64,000 nucleotides of DNA from Dyadobacter sp. CY323 (GCF_021390245.1 NZ_JAJUXH010000015.1:178501-242500), one strand, 5' to 3'. Positions 17,934 through 25,447 are shown, numbered from the stretch's first letter. Program-made: numbers and translations. Notes: generated by a model not told the origin, from the letters alone.

Positions 17934-19211
17934 ATGGCAAAGGCACCTTCCAAAACGGAAAACCAAATGAGTGATATTGTCCGGCATTTACAAATGCAGC
18001 GGGAAAGTATCTTAAATAAATGGCGTTCAACCTGTGCAGAAGACCTGGTTATGTTAAGTAAAACCAGTTTTTCCAGAGAAGAATTCAATGACCAGGTGCC
18101 CGCAATTTTAAATATATTGAATCAGCGCCTGGCTAAATTGCCGGAGGAATCAGAGGTGGTCATTGTGGCGCAGGAACACGGCCTTCACCGGTGGCAGCGT
18201 GGTTATTCACTTCCAGAGTTACTATTTGAGCTAGAGCTGCTGTTCAATATCCTGATGGAGACAATTAACCAGTTTCACAAGGAGCAAGGTATTTCGGCTA
18301 ACGTGCTCCTGGAAGTTTATCAGCATGTGCTATGCGTTTCGCAGGAAGCAAGCCGTGGCAGCGTACTTTACTATGATGAGCTACGCCAGACCAACGCAGC
18401 TGAGCAGGTCAATGCTACCAGAAAGGCACTACATCAACTGGAAGAGCTGGGGGAAAAACGAAACAAGCATTTGCGGGAAACCACCCATGACCTCCGATCT
18501 GGCTTTAGCACATTGTTTGGGGTTTCCCACCTGCTGGAACTGCCTGGAAATGAAAAAGATAGGACGGAGCTTTTCGCAATGCTCAATAGAAATTTGGGTT
18601 CAATACGCGATATGCTTGTGCAATTAAGTGATTTTTCCCGCATTGAGGCCGGGCAGGAAACGCTGGAAATCAAAGAATTTGATGCGGCAGACCTGCTACG
18701 CAAAAGTGTGGCCGCCGCACGTCCTTTCGCAGATCATCGCAATCTCGACTTACGCGGCGAGGGACCTGAAAAACTTAAAGTGAAGAGTGATCCTGTTAAG
18801 ATTCAGCGAATCCTTCAAAACCTATTAATGAATGCTCTTAAGTATACTGTCGAAGGAGGCATATATATTTCCTGGGCACAAGAAAACGACACACGCTGGA
18901 TACTTAGCATTCAGGATACCGGGCCGGGCTTTCCTGCAAGCAGCCCCTCAGGCCTTTTAGCTGAACAGCTAAAACCTTTAAGCCAGCAGGGCAGCAGTCA
19001 TCGAAAGGGTGGAAAGTCAGAATATCCGATGGACCAGCCACCTTCAACAGAAACAATCAAAAATGATCTGTCTTCCAAAATGAAGGAAAGCGAAGGTCTT
19101 GGATTGTTTATCGTCAAGAAGCTTTGCGAATTATTAAAGGCCAGTATGGACATAGAAAGCAGCCCAGGACAAGGCACGCTTGTCCGAATCAGGTTCGTTT
19201 CTCATCAGTGA
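17934..19211 (+). CDS. Soluble sensor histidine kinase with RsbRD-like N-terminal region
   Basis: Cytoplasmic kinase of 425 residues with no membrane segment. The N-terminal helical part (about 10-150) resembles RsbRD/RsbR-N sensor modules (QRESILNKWRSTCAEDLV, HRWQRGYSLPELLFELELL). A HisKA domain follows with the phosphoacceptor at His185 (TTHDLRSGFSTLFG). The ATPase domain has NLLMNALKYT, DTGPGFP and GLGLFIVKKLCELL. A low-complexity Ser/Gln/Lys-rich insert sits between the G1 and G2 boxes (about 338-380), longer than usual. No response regulator is adjacent. The CheB-like gene upstream could be a partner. Confidence 0.85.
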   Translation: MAKAPSKTENQMSDIVRHLQMQRESILNKWRSTCAEDLVMLSKTSFSREEFNDQVPAILNILNQRLAKLPEESEVVIVAQEHGLHRWQRGYSLPELLFELELLFNILMETINQFHKEQGISANVLLEVYQHVLCVSQEASRGSVLYYDELRQTNAAEQVNATRKALHQLEELGEKRNKHLRETTHDLRSGFSTLFGVSHLLELPGNEKDRTELFAMLNRNLGSIRDMLVQLSDFSRIEAGQETLEIKEFDAADLLRKSVAAARPFADHRNLDLRGEGPEKLKVKSDPVKIQRILQNLLMNALKYTVEGGIYISWAQENDTRWILSIQDTGPGFPASSPSGLLAEQLKPLSQQGSSHRKGGKSEYPMDQPPSTETIKNDLSSKMKESEGLGLFIVKKLCELLKASMDIESSPGQGTLVRIRFVSHQ

Positions 19212-19302
19212 TTAGATGCAGAATTCAATAGGCAGATAAACTGTATAAGAAAATTATATTCTAATTATTTCTACAAAAACTTAGACTTCCAGAATTTTAT
19301 AC

Positions 19303-19310
19303 TATCTTTG
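19303..19310 (+). promoter_or_regulatory. TAnnTTTG -7 element of the cold-shock gene
   Basis: TATCTTTG is an exact match to the Bacteroidota -7 consensus TAnnTTTG, 22 bases before the start codon. The expected -33 TTG is not exact (TTA at the expected spacing). Confidence 0.6.
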
Positions 19311-19332
19311 TAGAATATTTTAATAAAAAGTT

Positions 19333-19524
19333 ATGAACCAAGGAACAGTTAAGTTTTTCAATGGCACCAAAGGTTTTGGTTTCATTGCTCCCGAACATGG
19401 TGGAGATGATATTTTTGTACACACATCTGGCCTTAATGATGATATCCGTGAAAATGACAGTGTGTCATACGATATTGAAAACGGCAGAAAAGGACTGAAT
19501 GCAGTTAATGTAAGCATTATCTGA
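19333..19524 (+). CDS. Cold-shock protein, CspA family
   Basis: Single cold-shock domain of 63 residues. RNP1 (KGFGFIAPE) and RNP2 (DIFVHTSGL) are both present and the length is normal. It binds single-stranded nucleic acid and can act as an RNA chaperone. The gene is a monocistronic unit with an exact TAnnTTTG promoter in front and a strong terminator behind. Confidence 0.96.
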   Translation: MNQGTVKFFNGTKGFGFIAPEHGGDDIFVHTSGLNDDIRENDSVSYDIENGRKGLNAVNVSII

Positions 19525-19547
19525 TCAACCATATCATGCAAGTGCTC

Positions 19548-19575
19548 AATCCTCCCCTTAGGGAGGATTTTTTTG
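19548..19575 (+). terminator. Rho-independent terminator of the cold-shock gene
   Basis: AATCCTCCC and GGGAGGATT pair perfectly around the loop CTTA and are followed by a T run. It lies 24 bases after the cold-shock stop codon. Confidence 0.9.
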
Positions 19576-19705
19576 TTATAATAAGCAACTCATCGCCCAA
19601 ACGGTTACTTGGAAAGTTATTATTTTTAGTGGCCATAGCTGTGCGGAAGGATTTTTTCTTCTATTTGTGACTTAATTAGTTAGTTCAGCACAAAATTCAA
19701 CCCAA

Positions 19706-20140
19706 GTGATCCAGTACTTGCTTAAACCATTGACAGTAATTTTTTGCTTTTTCACTGCAAATATATCTTTTGCCCAGTTCGGGGTTAGCCTTCATCAATC
19801 CAACTTACCTTTCGTAGGATTTAACTATGAGTTGGCAGACCGGTTTGTTCCCGAACTACGCGTGGGGATAGACACGCATCTGGATAACATGTCGATAGAA
19901 GCAGTCGCTACCTACCAGTTTATTAATAAAGAGGATGTGGAAGTGTATGCAGGACTGGGAGGGCGAGCTAATAATCTTGCTGGACTGGTCGCGCCCATAG
20001 GAGCTCATTTTTTTCCTTTTCCCTCAAAGAATTTTGGCTTTCATATTGAATTGGCGCCAATAATTTCAGAAGGCTCGCCGATAATCAGAGGTAGTTGGGG
20101 GATACGCTACAGGTTTAATCAAAAAACTCGCGTTTTATAA
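19706..20140 (+). CDS. Small outer-membrane beta-barrel-like protein
   Basis: Product of about 144 residues from a GTG start. An N-terminal signal peptide (LLKPLTVIFCFFTANISFAQ) precedes amphipathic strands ending in an aromatic-rich C-terminus (GSWGIRYRFNQKTRVL), as in small porin-like proteins. The start is uncertain because no ATG precedes the signal peptide. No specific family is recognised. Confidence 0.55.
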   Translation: MIQYLLKPLTVIFCFFTANISFAQFGVSLHQSNLPFVGFNYELADRFVPELRVGIDTHLDNMSIEAVATYQFINKEDVEVYAGLGGRANNLAGLVAPIGAHFFPFPSKNFGFHIELAPIISEGSPIIRGSWGIRYRFNQKTRVL

Positions 20141-20321
20141 AATCGTCATAAACAAGCCTATTTACCTATTATGGCAAAAGTATCACCGGAAATTGTGCCT
20201 GTGTAGTTGAAGCCATCGCTGGTATATCCCCTCGCCTAGCTGTAGCGATCCGCCGCCGCAAATTTTGAACGTCTACTGAAAGGGATTAACCTACAAGTAG
20301 TTATTCCTGGAGACACTTCCA

Positions 20322-20801
20322 CTAATCAATGATCGGATAACTGATCTGTCTCTCGCGATCTGCGGTCAGCCAGTTTCTTATGGCACAATGGCCAGCACGT
20401 ATTTCCCCCCCCGGATACATTGGCGTGTGAAGATTTGTGTAAAGATTATTTGTCTGCAATCCTGTCACTTGAGCGTCTGTCAGGATTACTTCGTAAGCAA
20501 TCGGGCTGGTAGCCACAGAAAGGAATGGGATGACCACCGGTCCGTTCGTACCCGCCGCACCTGAATGAATGTGTCCGGCAACGGGACTAAGTCCCGTGTA
20601 GCTCAGGTTGAATTTTAACATTTTGGTATTGGGGTCAAACGTCCCTGTAAACTTTCCACTTGCTTGTGTTGTGACTGCCGGGACTTCATTTATACCTAAC
20701 AAGGTCGCTTCTACCTTTTGGACTGGTTGCAAAGCATGATCAGCGCATCGTGAAGCAATAAGTGGTAGGGAAAGCAGAAAGAGTAAAGAAATTTTTTTCA
20801 T
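20322..20801 (-). CDS. CHRD domain-containing exported protein
   Basis: Product of 159 residues with a signal peptide (MKKISLLFLLSLPLIASRC) and a CHRD domain (about 30-137: LLGINEVPAVTTQASGKFTG, LSYTGLSPVAGHIHSGAAG, NLHTPMYPGGEIR). CHRD domains occur in chordin and in many bacterial secreted proteins of unknown function. After GGEIR, where the domain normally ends within a few residues, a 24-residue tail of unusual composition follows. A run of C residues on the plus strand lies at this point, so a frameshift near the 3' end is possible. Confidence 0.8.
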   Translation of the reverse strand: MKKISLLFLLSLPLIASRCADHALQPVQKVEATLLGINEVPAVTTQASGKFTGTFDPNTKMLKFNLSYTGLSPVAGHIHSGAAGTNGPVVIPFLSVATSPIAYEVILTDAQVTGLQTNNLYTNLHTPMYPGGEIRAGHCAIRNWLTADRERQISYPIID

Positions 20802-21074
20802 TGTAGCACGATTGTTTAAAGTTGATTGTGATACTTCCAGTTGATTAGGTCACCTAAAACACTTCTAATCAGCCGCTTCTATTCCCTAAATATAATGTAA
20901 TTATTAATCCGAGCGTAAAGTATAAGGTGCGCCTTCGCTCATGCAAGACAATTAACCTTGTGATTGTTTTTAGATCGGCTTGCATTTGGATCGGCATTTG
21001 TTCGGGTGCGGGTAAAACATAAGTTCCGCAGCTTTATTGAGTTTTTCGATCCGAGACCAATTTGAATTTAACTA

Positions 21075-21103
21075 TTGTGATCGCTGATTTAAATGTACCT
21101 TCG
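21075..21103 (+). promoter_or_regulatory. Putative promoter of the metallo-beta-lactamase gene
   Basis: TTG is followed after 18 bases by TACCTTCG, one mismatch from TAnnTTTG. If used, transcription would begin a few bases later and favour the ATG at 21123 over the upstream ATG at 21093, which overlaps this element. Confidence 0.35.
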
Positions 21104-21122
21104 GGGCACGATCCTTCACTTT

Positions 21123-21998
21123 ATGTCCCCGATCAAAAACGTGCTCAAAATGTTCATTTTAGCGATGCTAGCCATCGTGCCAGTTGTGGGTTTTTCCCAG
21201 CAATATAAGCTGCCCTTCAAGCAGGCTGCCTGGACAAAAGATTATCCTCCATTCCGCATTGCCGGGGATTTGTACTACGTCGGAACAGACGATTTAGCGA
21301 GTTATTTGCTGACTACGAAGGAAGGGCACATATTGATCAATACGGGCTTGGAGGAGTCGGTCCCGCAGCTGAAAAAGAATATAGAGACGTTAGGTTTTAA
21401 GTTTTCTGATATCAAGATCCTCCTGGCGACTCATGCTCATTACGATCATGTTGCGGGAATGGCGGCGATCAAAAAGGCCACCGGTGCCTTGCTAATGATC
21501 CAGCAGGCCGATGTTCAGCTTATGAAAGACGGCGGCGCCTCAGACTCGGTACTCGGCAAGCATGGCGCTACCTTCGCACCCGTTGTCCCTGACCGCATAT
21601 TGAAGGACCAGGAAATCGTAACGCTCGGCAATGCTTCCGTCAAACTGCTGCACCACCCGGGACACACGCCCGGTGCCAGCAGTTTCTCACTGACCGTTAA
21701 AGACCAGAAAAGTTCCTATAAAGTCCTGATTGCCAACATTCCGTCGATCCTCGAAGAAACCAAGCTCTCGGGTATGCCCGGCTATCCGCAGATCGGGAAA
21801 GATTACGGTTATACTTTGTCGGTGATGAAAAAAGAGCAATTCGACATTTGGGTTGCCTCTCACGCGAGCCAATTTAACCTTCATAAAAAGCACAAACCGG
21901 GCGATCCACACCGTCCCGAAGCCTTCTCGGGTCGGGCCGATTACGATAAAACACTGGCCGGAATTGAGGCTACTTACAAAAAGCGTCTGAAAGAATAA
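21123..21998 (+). CDS. Subclass B3 metallo-beta-lactamase
   Basis: Periplasmic zinc hydrolase of about 291 residues that probably opens beta-lactam rings. A signal peptide ends near VVGFSQ (about residue 26). All B3-type zinc ligands are visible: THAHYDH (His104, His106, Asp108, His109), HHPGH (His181) and a later SHAS histidine (about 246). The length fits the family. The ATG that begins the signal peptide is preferred over one ten codons upstream. B3 enzymes are commonly chromosomal in environmental Bacteroidota. Related lactonase-like folds share the HxHxDH motif, so activity on drugs is inferred rather than shown. Confidence 0.85.
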   Translation: MSPIKNVLKMFILAMLAIVPVVGFSQQYKLPFKQAAWTKDYPPFRIAGDLYYVGTDDLASYLLTTKEGHILINTGLEESVPQLKKNIETLGFKFSDIKILLATHAHYDHVAGMAAIKKATGALLMIQQADVQLMKDGGASDSVLGKHGATFAPVVPDRILKDQEIVTLGNASVKLLHHPGHTPGASSFSLTVKDQKSSYKVLIANIPSILEETKLSGMPGYPQIGKDYGYTLSVMKKEQFDIWVASHASQFNLHKKHKPGDPHRPEAFSGRADYDKTLAGIEATYKKRLKE

Positions 21999-22103
21999 AG
22001 GCAAAAAAATGCCCGGTAACTTACATCGAAACGTCCGTAAAATATCCGGGCACTTCCCGGCAGTTTTACATAAATTGCCTTTTCAACCAAAACACCTCTC
22101 CGA

Positions 22104-22526
22104 ATGGCACATACTACATCCAATCCAAAGATCCACGAAGGCCGTAATTTGAAGCGATTCAGGGAAATGCTCGGTATCAAACAAGATGTGCTCGCGTTTG
22201 AGCTGGGCGAGGAATGGAACCAGCAAAGGATCTCCTTGCTCGAACAAAAGGAAAAGATCGATTCAGACATTTTGGAGCAGGTTGCGGCGATTTTGAAAAT
22301 CCCGGCTGAGGCGATTCGAAATTTTGATGAGCAGCAAGCGATTAATAACATATCCTGTAATTTCTCGGGTAATGCCGTAAACAACAATGGTGTAAATATT
22401 CAACACATTAATCCCATAGACAAAATCATTCAATTGCACGAAGAGAAGATTGCTTTGTATGAGCGGATGTTGAAGGAGAAGGATGAGATGATGGGAAGGT
22501 TGGAGCGGTTGATTGGGGGGAAGTAG
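22104..22526 (+). CDS. XRE-family helix-turn-helix regulator with C-terminal coiled coil
   Basis: DNA-binding protein of 140 residues. The HTH domain (about 13-75: NLKRFREMLGIKQDVLAFEL, QQRISLLEQKEKIDSDILEQ) is followed by an Asn-rich linker (AVNNNGVNIQHINPIDKIIQ) and a C-terminal helix with charged heptads (EEKIALYERMLKEKDEM). This is a frequent Bacteroidota regulator type. The DNA encoding its tail is repeated about 700 bases downstream. The gene lies at the left edge of a patch with palindromic repeats and toxin-antitoxin remnants. Confidence 0.85.
   Translation: MAHTTSNPKIHEGRNLKRFREMLGIKQDVLAFELGEEWNQQRISLLEQKEKIDSDILEQVAAILKIPAEAIRNFDEQQAINNISCNFSGNAVNNNGVNIQHINPIDKIIQLHEEKIALYERMLKEKDEMMGRLERLIGGK
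22460..22520 (+). repeat. Direct repeat, copy 1 (tail of XRE gene)
   Basis: The 61 bases that encode ERMLKEKDEMMGRLERLIGG recur with three mismatches in the mini-ORF before the DUF1016 gene. This copy is inside an intact coding frame. Confidence 0.85.
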
Positions 22527-22540
22527 AAGAGATAGCTTGA

Positions 22541-22613
22541 AGCTCCGGAGGAGCTACCTGTTTGTAGAAAAAGATCAATGATCATAAATATTTTGGCCCC
22601 AGCGGGGCCTCCT
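22541..22613 (-). repeat. Two-hairpin repeat, unit 1
   Basis: Read on the minus strand: AGGAGGCCCCGCTGGGGCC (hairpin GGCCCC/GGGGCC), about 24 A/T-rich bases, then TTTCTACAAACAGG and a second hairpin AGCTCC-TCC-GGAGCT. It faces unit 2 in inverted orientation across an 18-base gap. Its second stem differs from the other units in both arms, so base pairing is kept. Confidence 0.85.
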
Positions 22614-22631
22614 GTGAATTGGCAATCAATT

Positions 22632-22702
22632 AGGAGGCCCCGCTGGGGCCTTTAAATAAATTGTTGTTTGTTCTTCTATAAACAGGGAGCCGCTCTGCGG
22701 CT
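22632..22702 (+). repeat. Two-hairpin repeat, unit 2
   Basis: Same plan as unit 1 in opposite orientation: AGGAGGCCCCGCTGGGGCC, spacer, TTCTATAAACAGGG, then hairpin AGCCGC-TCT-GCGGCT. The unit ends exactly where the higB C-terminal coding remnant begins. Confidence 0.85.
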
Positions 22703-22756
22703 ATGCGTTTCGAGGGAGAGAATGTCGCAGACGTTGACTGTATAGATTATCATTAA
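22703..22756 (+). pseudogene. C-terminal stump of a higB toxin gene
   Basis: Seventeen codons (MRFEGENVADVDCIDYH) and a TAA lie 14 bases before higA. They match the usual end of HigB/RelE-type toxins (R-F-E-G/D...V-D-Y-H). The rest of the toxin gene is missing, and the sequence immediately upstream is repeat unit 2. The toxin is therefore inactive and higA is an orphan. Confidence 0.7.
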
Positions 22757-22770
22757 ACAGGAGGAATAAT

Positions 22771-23094
22771 ATGATTTTATTTGATCCCGCCCACCCGGGC
22801 GAACTTATCCGCGAAACGCTTGACGGAATTTATGAGGAAACCGGAAAAAAACTTACAGTTGAGCAGGTTGCAGCAGCATTAGGGACAACCCGTAAAACCC
22901 TGTCCGCGGTTATTAACGGAAAATCTGCAGTGTCACCTGAAATGGCAATTCGTTTAGGTGCAGCGTTTCCTAATACAACCGCGGAATTTTGGTTAGGTGT
23001 GCAGGAAGATTATAACTTAGCGCAAGCTCGAAAGCGTGTGGATGTATCTAAAATTCATGCGATATGGCAGCCTAAGGCGTTACAACCTGCATAG
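22771..23094 (+). CDS. higA: HigA-family antitoxin, orphan
   Basis: Antitoxin of 107 residues with the family hallmarks: FDPAHPGELIRE at the start, HTH at about 28-70 (LTVEQVAAALGTTRKTLSAV, INGKSAVSPEMAIRLGAAF) and EFWLGVQEDYNLAQAR. HigA normally neutralises HigB and represses its own operon. Only a 17-codon stump of higB lies in front. A strong Shine-Dalgarno sequence (AGGAGGA) precedes the ATG, which is unusual for Bacteroidota and hints at acquisition from another lineage. Confidence 0.9.
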   Translation: MILFDPAHPGELIRETLDGIYEETGKKLTVEQVAAALGTTRKTLSAVINGKSAVSPEMAIRLGAAFPNTTAEFWLGVQEDYNLAQARKRVDVSKIHAIWQPKALQPA

Positions 23095-23105
23095 CATCGC
23101 AAATT

Positions 23106-23264
23106 ATGATACCTCAGAGAATTCAGAGGTTGTTTGATTTCATTGATTATTTGAATGAGCGGATGTTGAAGGAGAAGGATGAGATAATGGGGCGGTTGGA
23201 GCGGTTGATTGGGGGGAGGATTAGGCTCAACTCTGAATTGAATCATTTGAAACCATCACACTGA
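23106..23264 (+). CDS. Coiled-coil mini-ORF overlapping the DUF1016 gene
   Basis: A 52-codon frame encodes a short helix-rich peptide. Its middle (ERMLKEKDEIMGRLERLIGG) copies the tail of the XRE regulator. Its TGA overlaps the ATG of the DUF1016 gene (TGATG), the arrangement seen in translational coupling. It may be a leader frame, a real small coiled-coil protein, or the end of a lost second XRE regulator. Confidence 0.4.
   Translation: MIPQRIQRLFDFIDYLNERMLKEKDEIMGRLERLIGGRIRLNSELNHLKPSH
23156..23216 (+). repeat. Direct repeat, copy 2
   Basis: The 61-base sequence is 58/61 identical to the tail of the XRE gene at 22460. Between the two copies lie repeat units 1 and 2, the higB stump and higA. 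Confidence 0.85.
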
Positions 23265-24283
23265 TGAATAAATCTGACGCTCCGTCAATGTCTTTAATAC
23301 AAGATGTTGTACAAATTTTACAATCTGCAAGGCAAAACGCTTATAAAGCAGTAAATAGTGAAATGGTAATTGCCTATTGGAAAATGGGGAAGCGTATAGT
23401 GCAGGAAGAGCAGCATGGAGAGCAAAAAGCTGCCTATGGCGAGGCGATACTGAAAACACTTTCCGTCGCCCTTACCGCTGAATTAGGCAAGGGGTTTTCT
23501 TACGCTAACATTAGAAATTTCAGACAATTTTATCTTACATATCCTGACGAAGCAATTTGCTACACAGTGTGTAGCAAATTGTCATGGAGCCACAATAGGC
23601 TCATTATGAGAGTAGAAGTTCCAGAAGCAAGGGTGTATTACCTAAATGAATGTACAAACCAAATGTGGAGTACGCGGACATTGGAGCGCAATATCAATTC
23701 CCATTATTATCAACGTTTAATTTCCTCTCAAACCAAGTCAGACGTTTCTATTCTTGATCAAGACTCCGATAAGATTCCAGCCAACGATTTTATTAAAGAT
23801 CCATATGTTTTCGAATTCCTAAATATTGCCGAACCAGTAAGTGCATTGGAGCAAGATATTGAAAAAGCTTTAATCGGAAACTTGCAACAATTTTTACTAG
23901 AATTAGGAAAAGGCTTTTCCTTTGTCGGACGACAATTTAGGATCAGCACAGAAACAAGTCATTTCTATATTGACCTCGTTTTCTACAATTACCTTCTTAA
24001 ATGCTTTGTACTTTTCGATTTAAAAACAGGCAAGCTAACACACCAGGATACGGGGCAAATGGATATGTATATTCGAATGTTCGACGACCTGAAAAAACAA
24101 GATGATGACAATCCTACGATTGGAATTATTCTTTGTACTGAAAAAGATGAAACTGTTGTGAAGTATAGTATTTTGAATGATAGTAAGCAATTATTTGCTA
24201 CGAAGTATATGCTTTATTTGCCAACAGAGGAAGAATTGATTGCGGAGATTGAGCGGGAGAAAAGGTTTTTGAAAATTAGTTAA
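23264..24283 (+). CDS. DUF1016 (YhcG-type) PDDEXK nuclease domain protein
   Basis: Product of 339 residues. An N-terminal DUF1016 helical domain is at about 8-155 (VIAYWKMGKRIVQEEQ, GKGFSYANIRNFRQFYLTYP, RTLERNINSHYYQRL). A C-terminal PDDEXK-like nuclease domain is at about 180-335 (DPYVFEFLNI, SFVGRQFRI, FYIDLVFYN, CFVLFDLKTGKL, GQMDMYIRMFDD, IGIILCTEKDE). The likely catalytic residues are the Asp in FYIDLVFY and the Asp-x-Lys of FDLKTG. The family is associated with restriction, DNA repair or mobile-element defence, but its role is not settled. The start overlaps a mini-ORF; repeat unit 3 lies 45 bases after the stop. Confidence 0.9.
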   Translation: MNKSDAPSMSLIQDVVQILQSARQNAYKAVNSEMVIAYWKMGKRIVQEEQHGEQKAAYGEAILKTLSVALTAELGKGFSYANIRNFRQFYLTYPDEAICYTVCSKLSWSHNRLIMRVEVPEARVYYLNECTNQMWSTRTLERNINSHYYQRLISSQTKSDVSILDQDSDKIPANDFIKDPYVFEFLNIAEPVSALEQDIEKALIGNLQQFLLELGKGFSFVGRQFRISTETSHFYIDLVFYNYLLKCFVLFDLKTGKLTHQDTGQMDMYIRMFDDLKKQDDDNPTIGIILCTEKDETVVKYSILNDSKQLFATKYMLYLPTEEELIAEIEREKRFLKIS

Positions 24284-24327
24284 TGTTTGTCTGCATCCTC
24301 GCAGCCTACTCAAATTCGCCAACAATA

Positions 24328-24401
24328 AGGAGGCCCCGCTGGGGCCTTTGTGAAAAAATTCAATATCTTTCTTTCTACAAACAGGGAGCCGCTCTGCGGC
24401 T
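24328..24401 (+). repeat. Two-hairpin repeat, unit 3
   Basis: Same orientation as unit 2, with an identical first hairpin and an identical second hairpin (AGCCGC-TCT-GCGGCT) but a diverged A/T-rich spacer. It separates the DUF1016 gene from the DUF4145 gene. Confidence 0.85.
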
Positions 24402-24430
24402 AAGTCAAAATCTTAGCAGGAAGAACATAT

Positions 24431-25228
24431 ATGCCAATCAAAAGAAACCTCTATCTAAATGAATTTTCGATGGACAATATTCCAGCGTGGGTCTGCCCAA
24501 GTTGCCAACGAGGAGTTTTAACAAACGAACTAAAAGAATTAAGGACTCACGAAAAAGTTTCATCGAAGGCAGCTCACCGTCATGAAGCTTGGGAACCTGA
24601 GTGGATGACAGGTTACTTGTCAGGAGCACTAACTTGCAGCAATTCGACTTGCGGTGAAAGGGTTGGGATTCTTGGTTATTATAGATGTTCTGAACACAAC
24701 TACTACGACGAGGTGACCGGTGAGCCAGAAATGGAAATTTTTGAAATTCTTAGCCCCACAACTTTCCATCCTCCAATTCACATATTTCATGTTAATGATG
24801 ATGTACCCGAGGCCATTCGTATTGAAATAATTAGTGCCTTCAATTTGTATTGGATGGACGCAGCTTCGTGTGCTAATAAAATACGTGTTGTGGTTGAGAG
24901 GGTAATGGATAGTTTGAAAGTTGTAAAAACATATAAATCTTCTAATAAAAGAAAATCTTATTCATTACATCAACGAATTGAATTCTTTAAAACAAACTTT
25001 CCTCAGTACGCTGACTCATTGATGGCTATAAAATGGATTGGAAACTCTGGAAGTCATAACCATGACCCCATAGATAAAAATGATATTTTAGATGCGTTTG
25101 AAATTTTGGAATACGTACTAGGAAACTTATACGAAACTCGTACGAAGAGAATTCATAAACTCACCAAAACTATTAATAAAAGAAAAAAGCCAGTTGGCTT
25201 GCGGCTGAGTCGAAAACCTCTATTCTGA
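24431..25228 (+). CDS. DUF4145 domain-containing protein with N-terminal zinc-binding motif
   Basis: Product of 265 residues. The N-terminal part has CPSC (about 22-25) and two further cysteines about 50 residues on (CSNSTC), a zinc-finger-like pattern. The middle and C-terminal part matches DUF4145 (LYWMDAASCANKIRVVVERV, IEFFKTNFPQYADSLMAIKW, GNSGSHNHDPI). DUF4145 domains are found alone and attached to restriction or toxin proteins; the function is unknown. The ORF starts 30 bases after repeat unit 3. Confidence 0.8.
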   Translation: MPIKRNLYLNEFSMDNIPAWVCPSCQRGVLTNELKELRTHEKVSSKAAHRHEAWEPEWMTGYLSGALTCSNSTCGERVGILGYYRCSEHNYYDEVTGEPEMEIFEILSPTTFHPPIHIFHVNDDVPEAIRIEIISAFNLYWMDAASCANKIRVVVERVMDSLKVVKTYKSSNKRKSYSLHQRIEFFKTNFPQYADSLMAIKWIGNSGSHNHDPIDKNDILDAFEILEYVLGNLYETRTKRIHKLTKTINKRKKPVGLRLSRKPLF

Positions 25229-25240
25229 TAACACTACCAT

Positions 25241-25447
25241 ATGCCATACAAAGAGCGGGTGATCATTCACCAGGGAAAGAATAAGAAGTCAGTTTTACTC
25301 ACGCCAATTGATGAAAGTACTGAAACTGATGTCTTTTTTTCGGACCCGCAAGTATTGAATGCCATCAAAGAAGGTATTGAAGACGTGAAGGCTGGAAGAG
25401 TGACTTCCATTCGCGATCTCAAAAACATATGGGCAGATATTCTGTAA
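25241..25447 (+). CDS. Small antitoxin-like protein
   Basis: A 68-residue acidic protein whose C-terminus (VLNAIKEGIEDVKAGRVTSI, RDLKNIWADIL) resembles the toxin-binding tails of RelB/Phd-type antitoxins. No toxin gene is adjacent on either side. It follows the DUF4145 gene by 12 bases and probably shares its transcript. Family assignment is tentative. Confidence 0.55.
   Translation: MPYKERVIIHQGKNKKSVLLTPIDESTETDVFFSDPQVLNAIKEGIEDVKAGRVTSIRDLKNIWADIL

Noticed and set aside
20141..20321. Protein-like minus-strand tail (GYTSDGFNYTGTISGDTFAI)
   Set aside because: Stops just upstream, with no recognisable family; could be debris, but too short to call.
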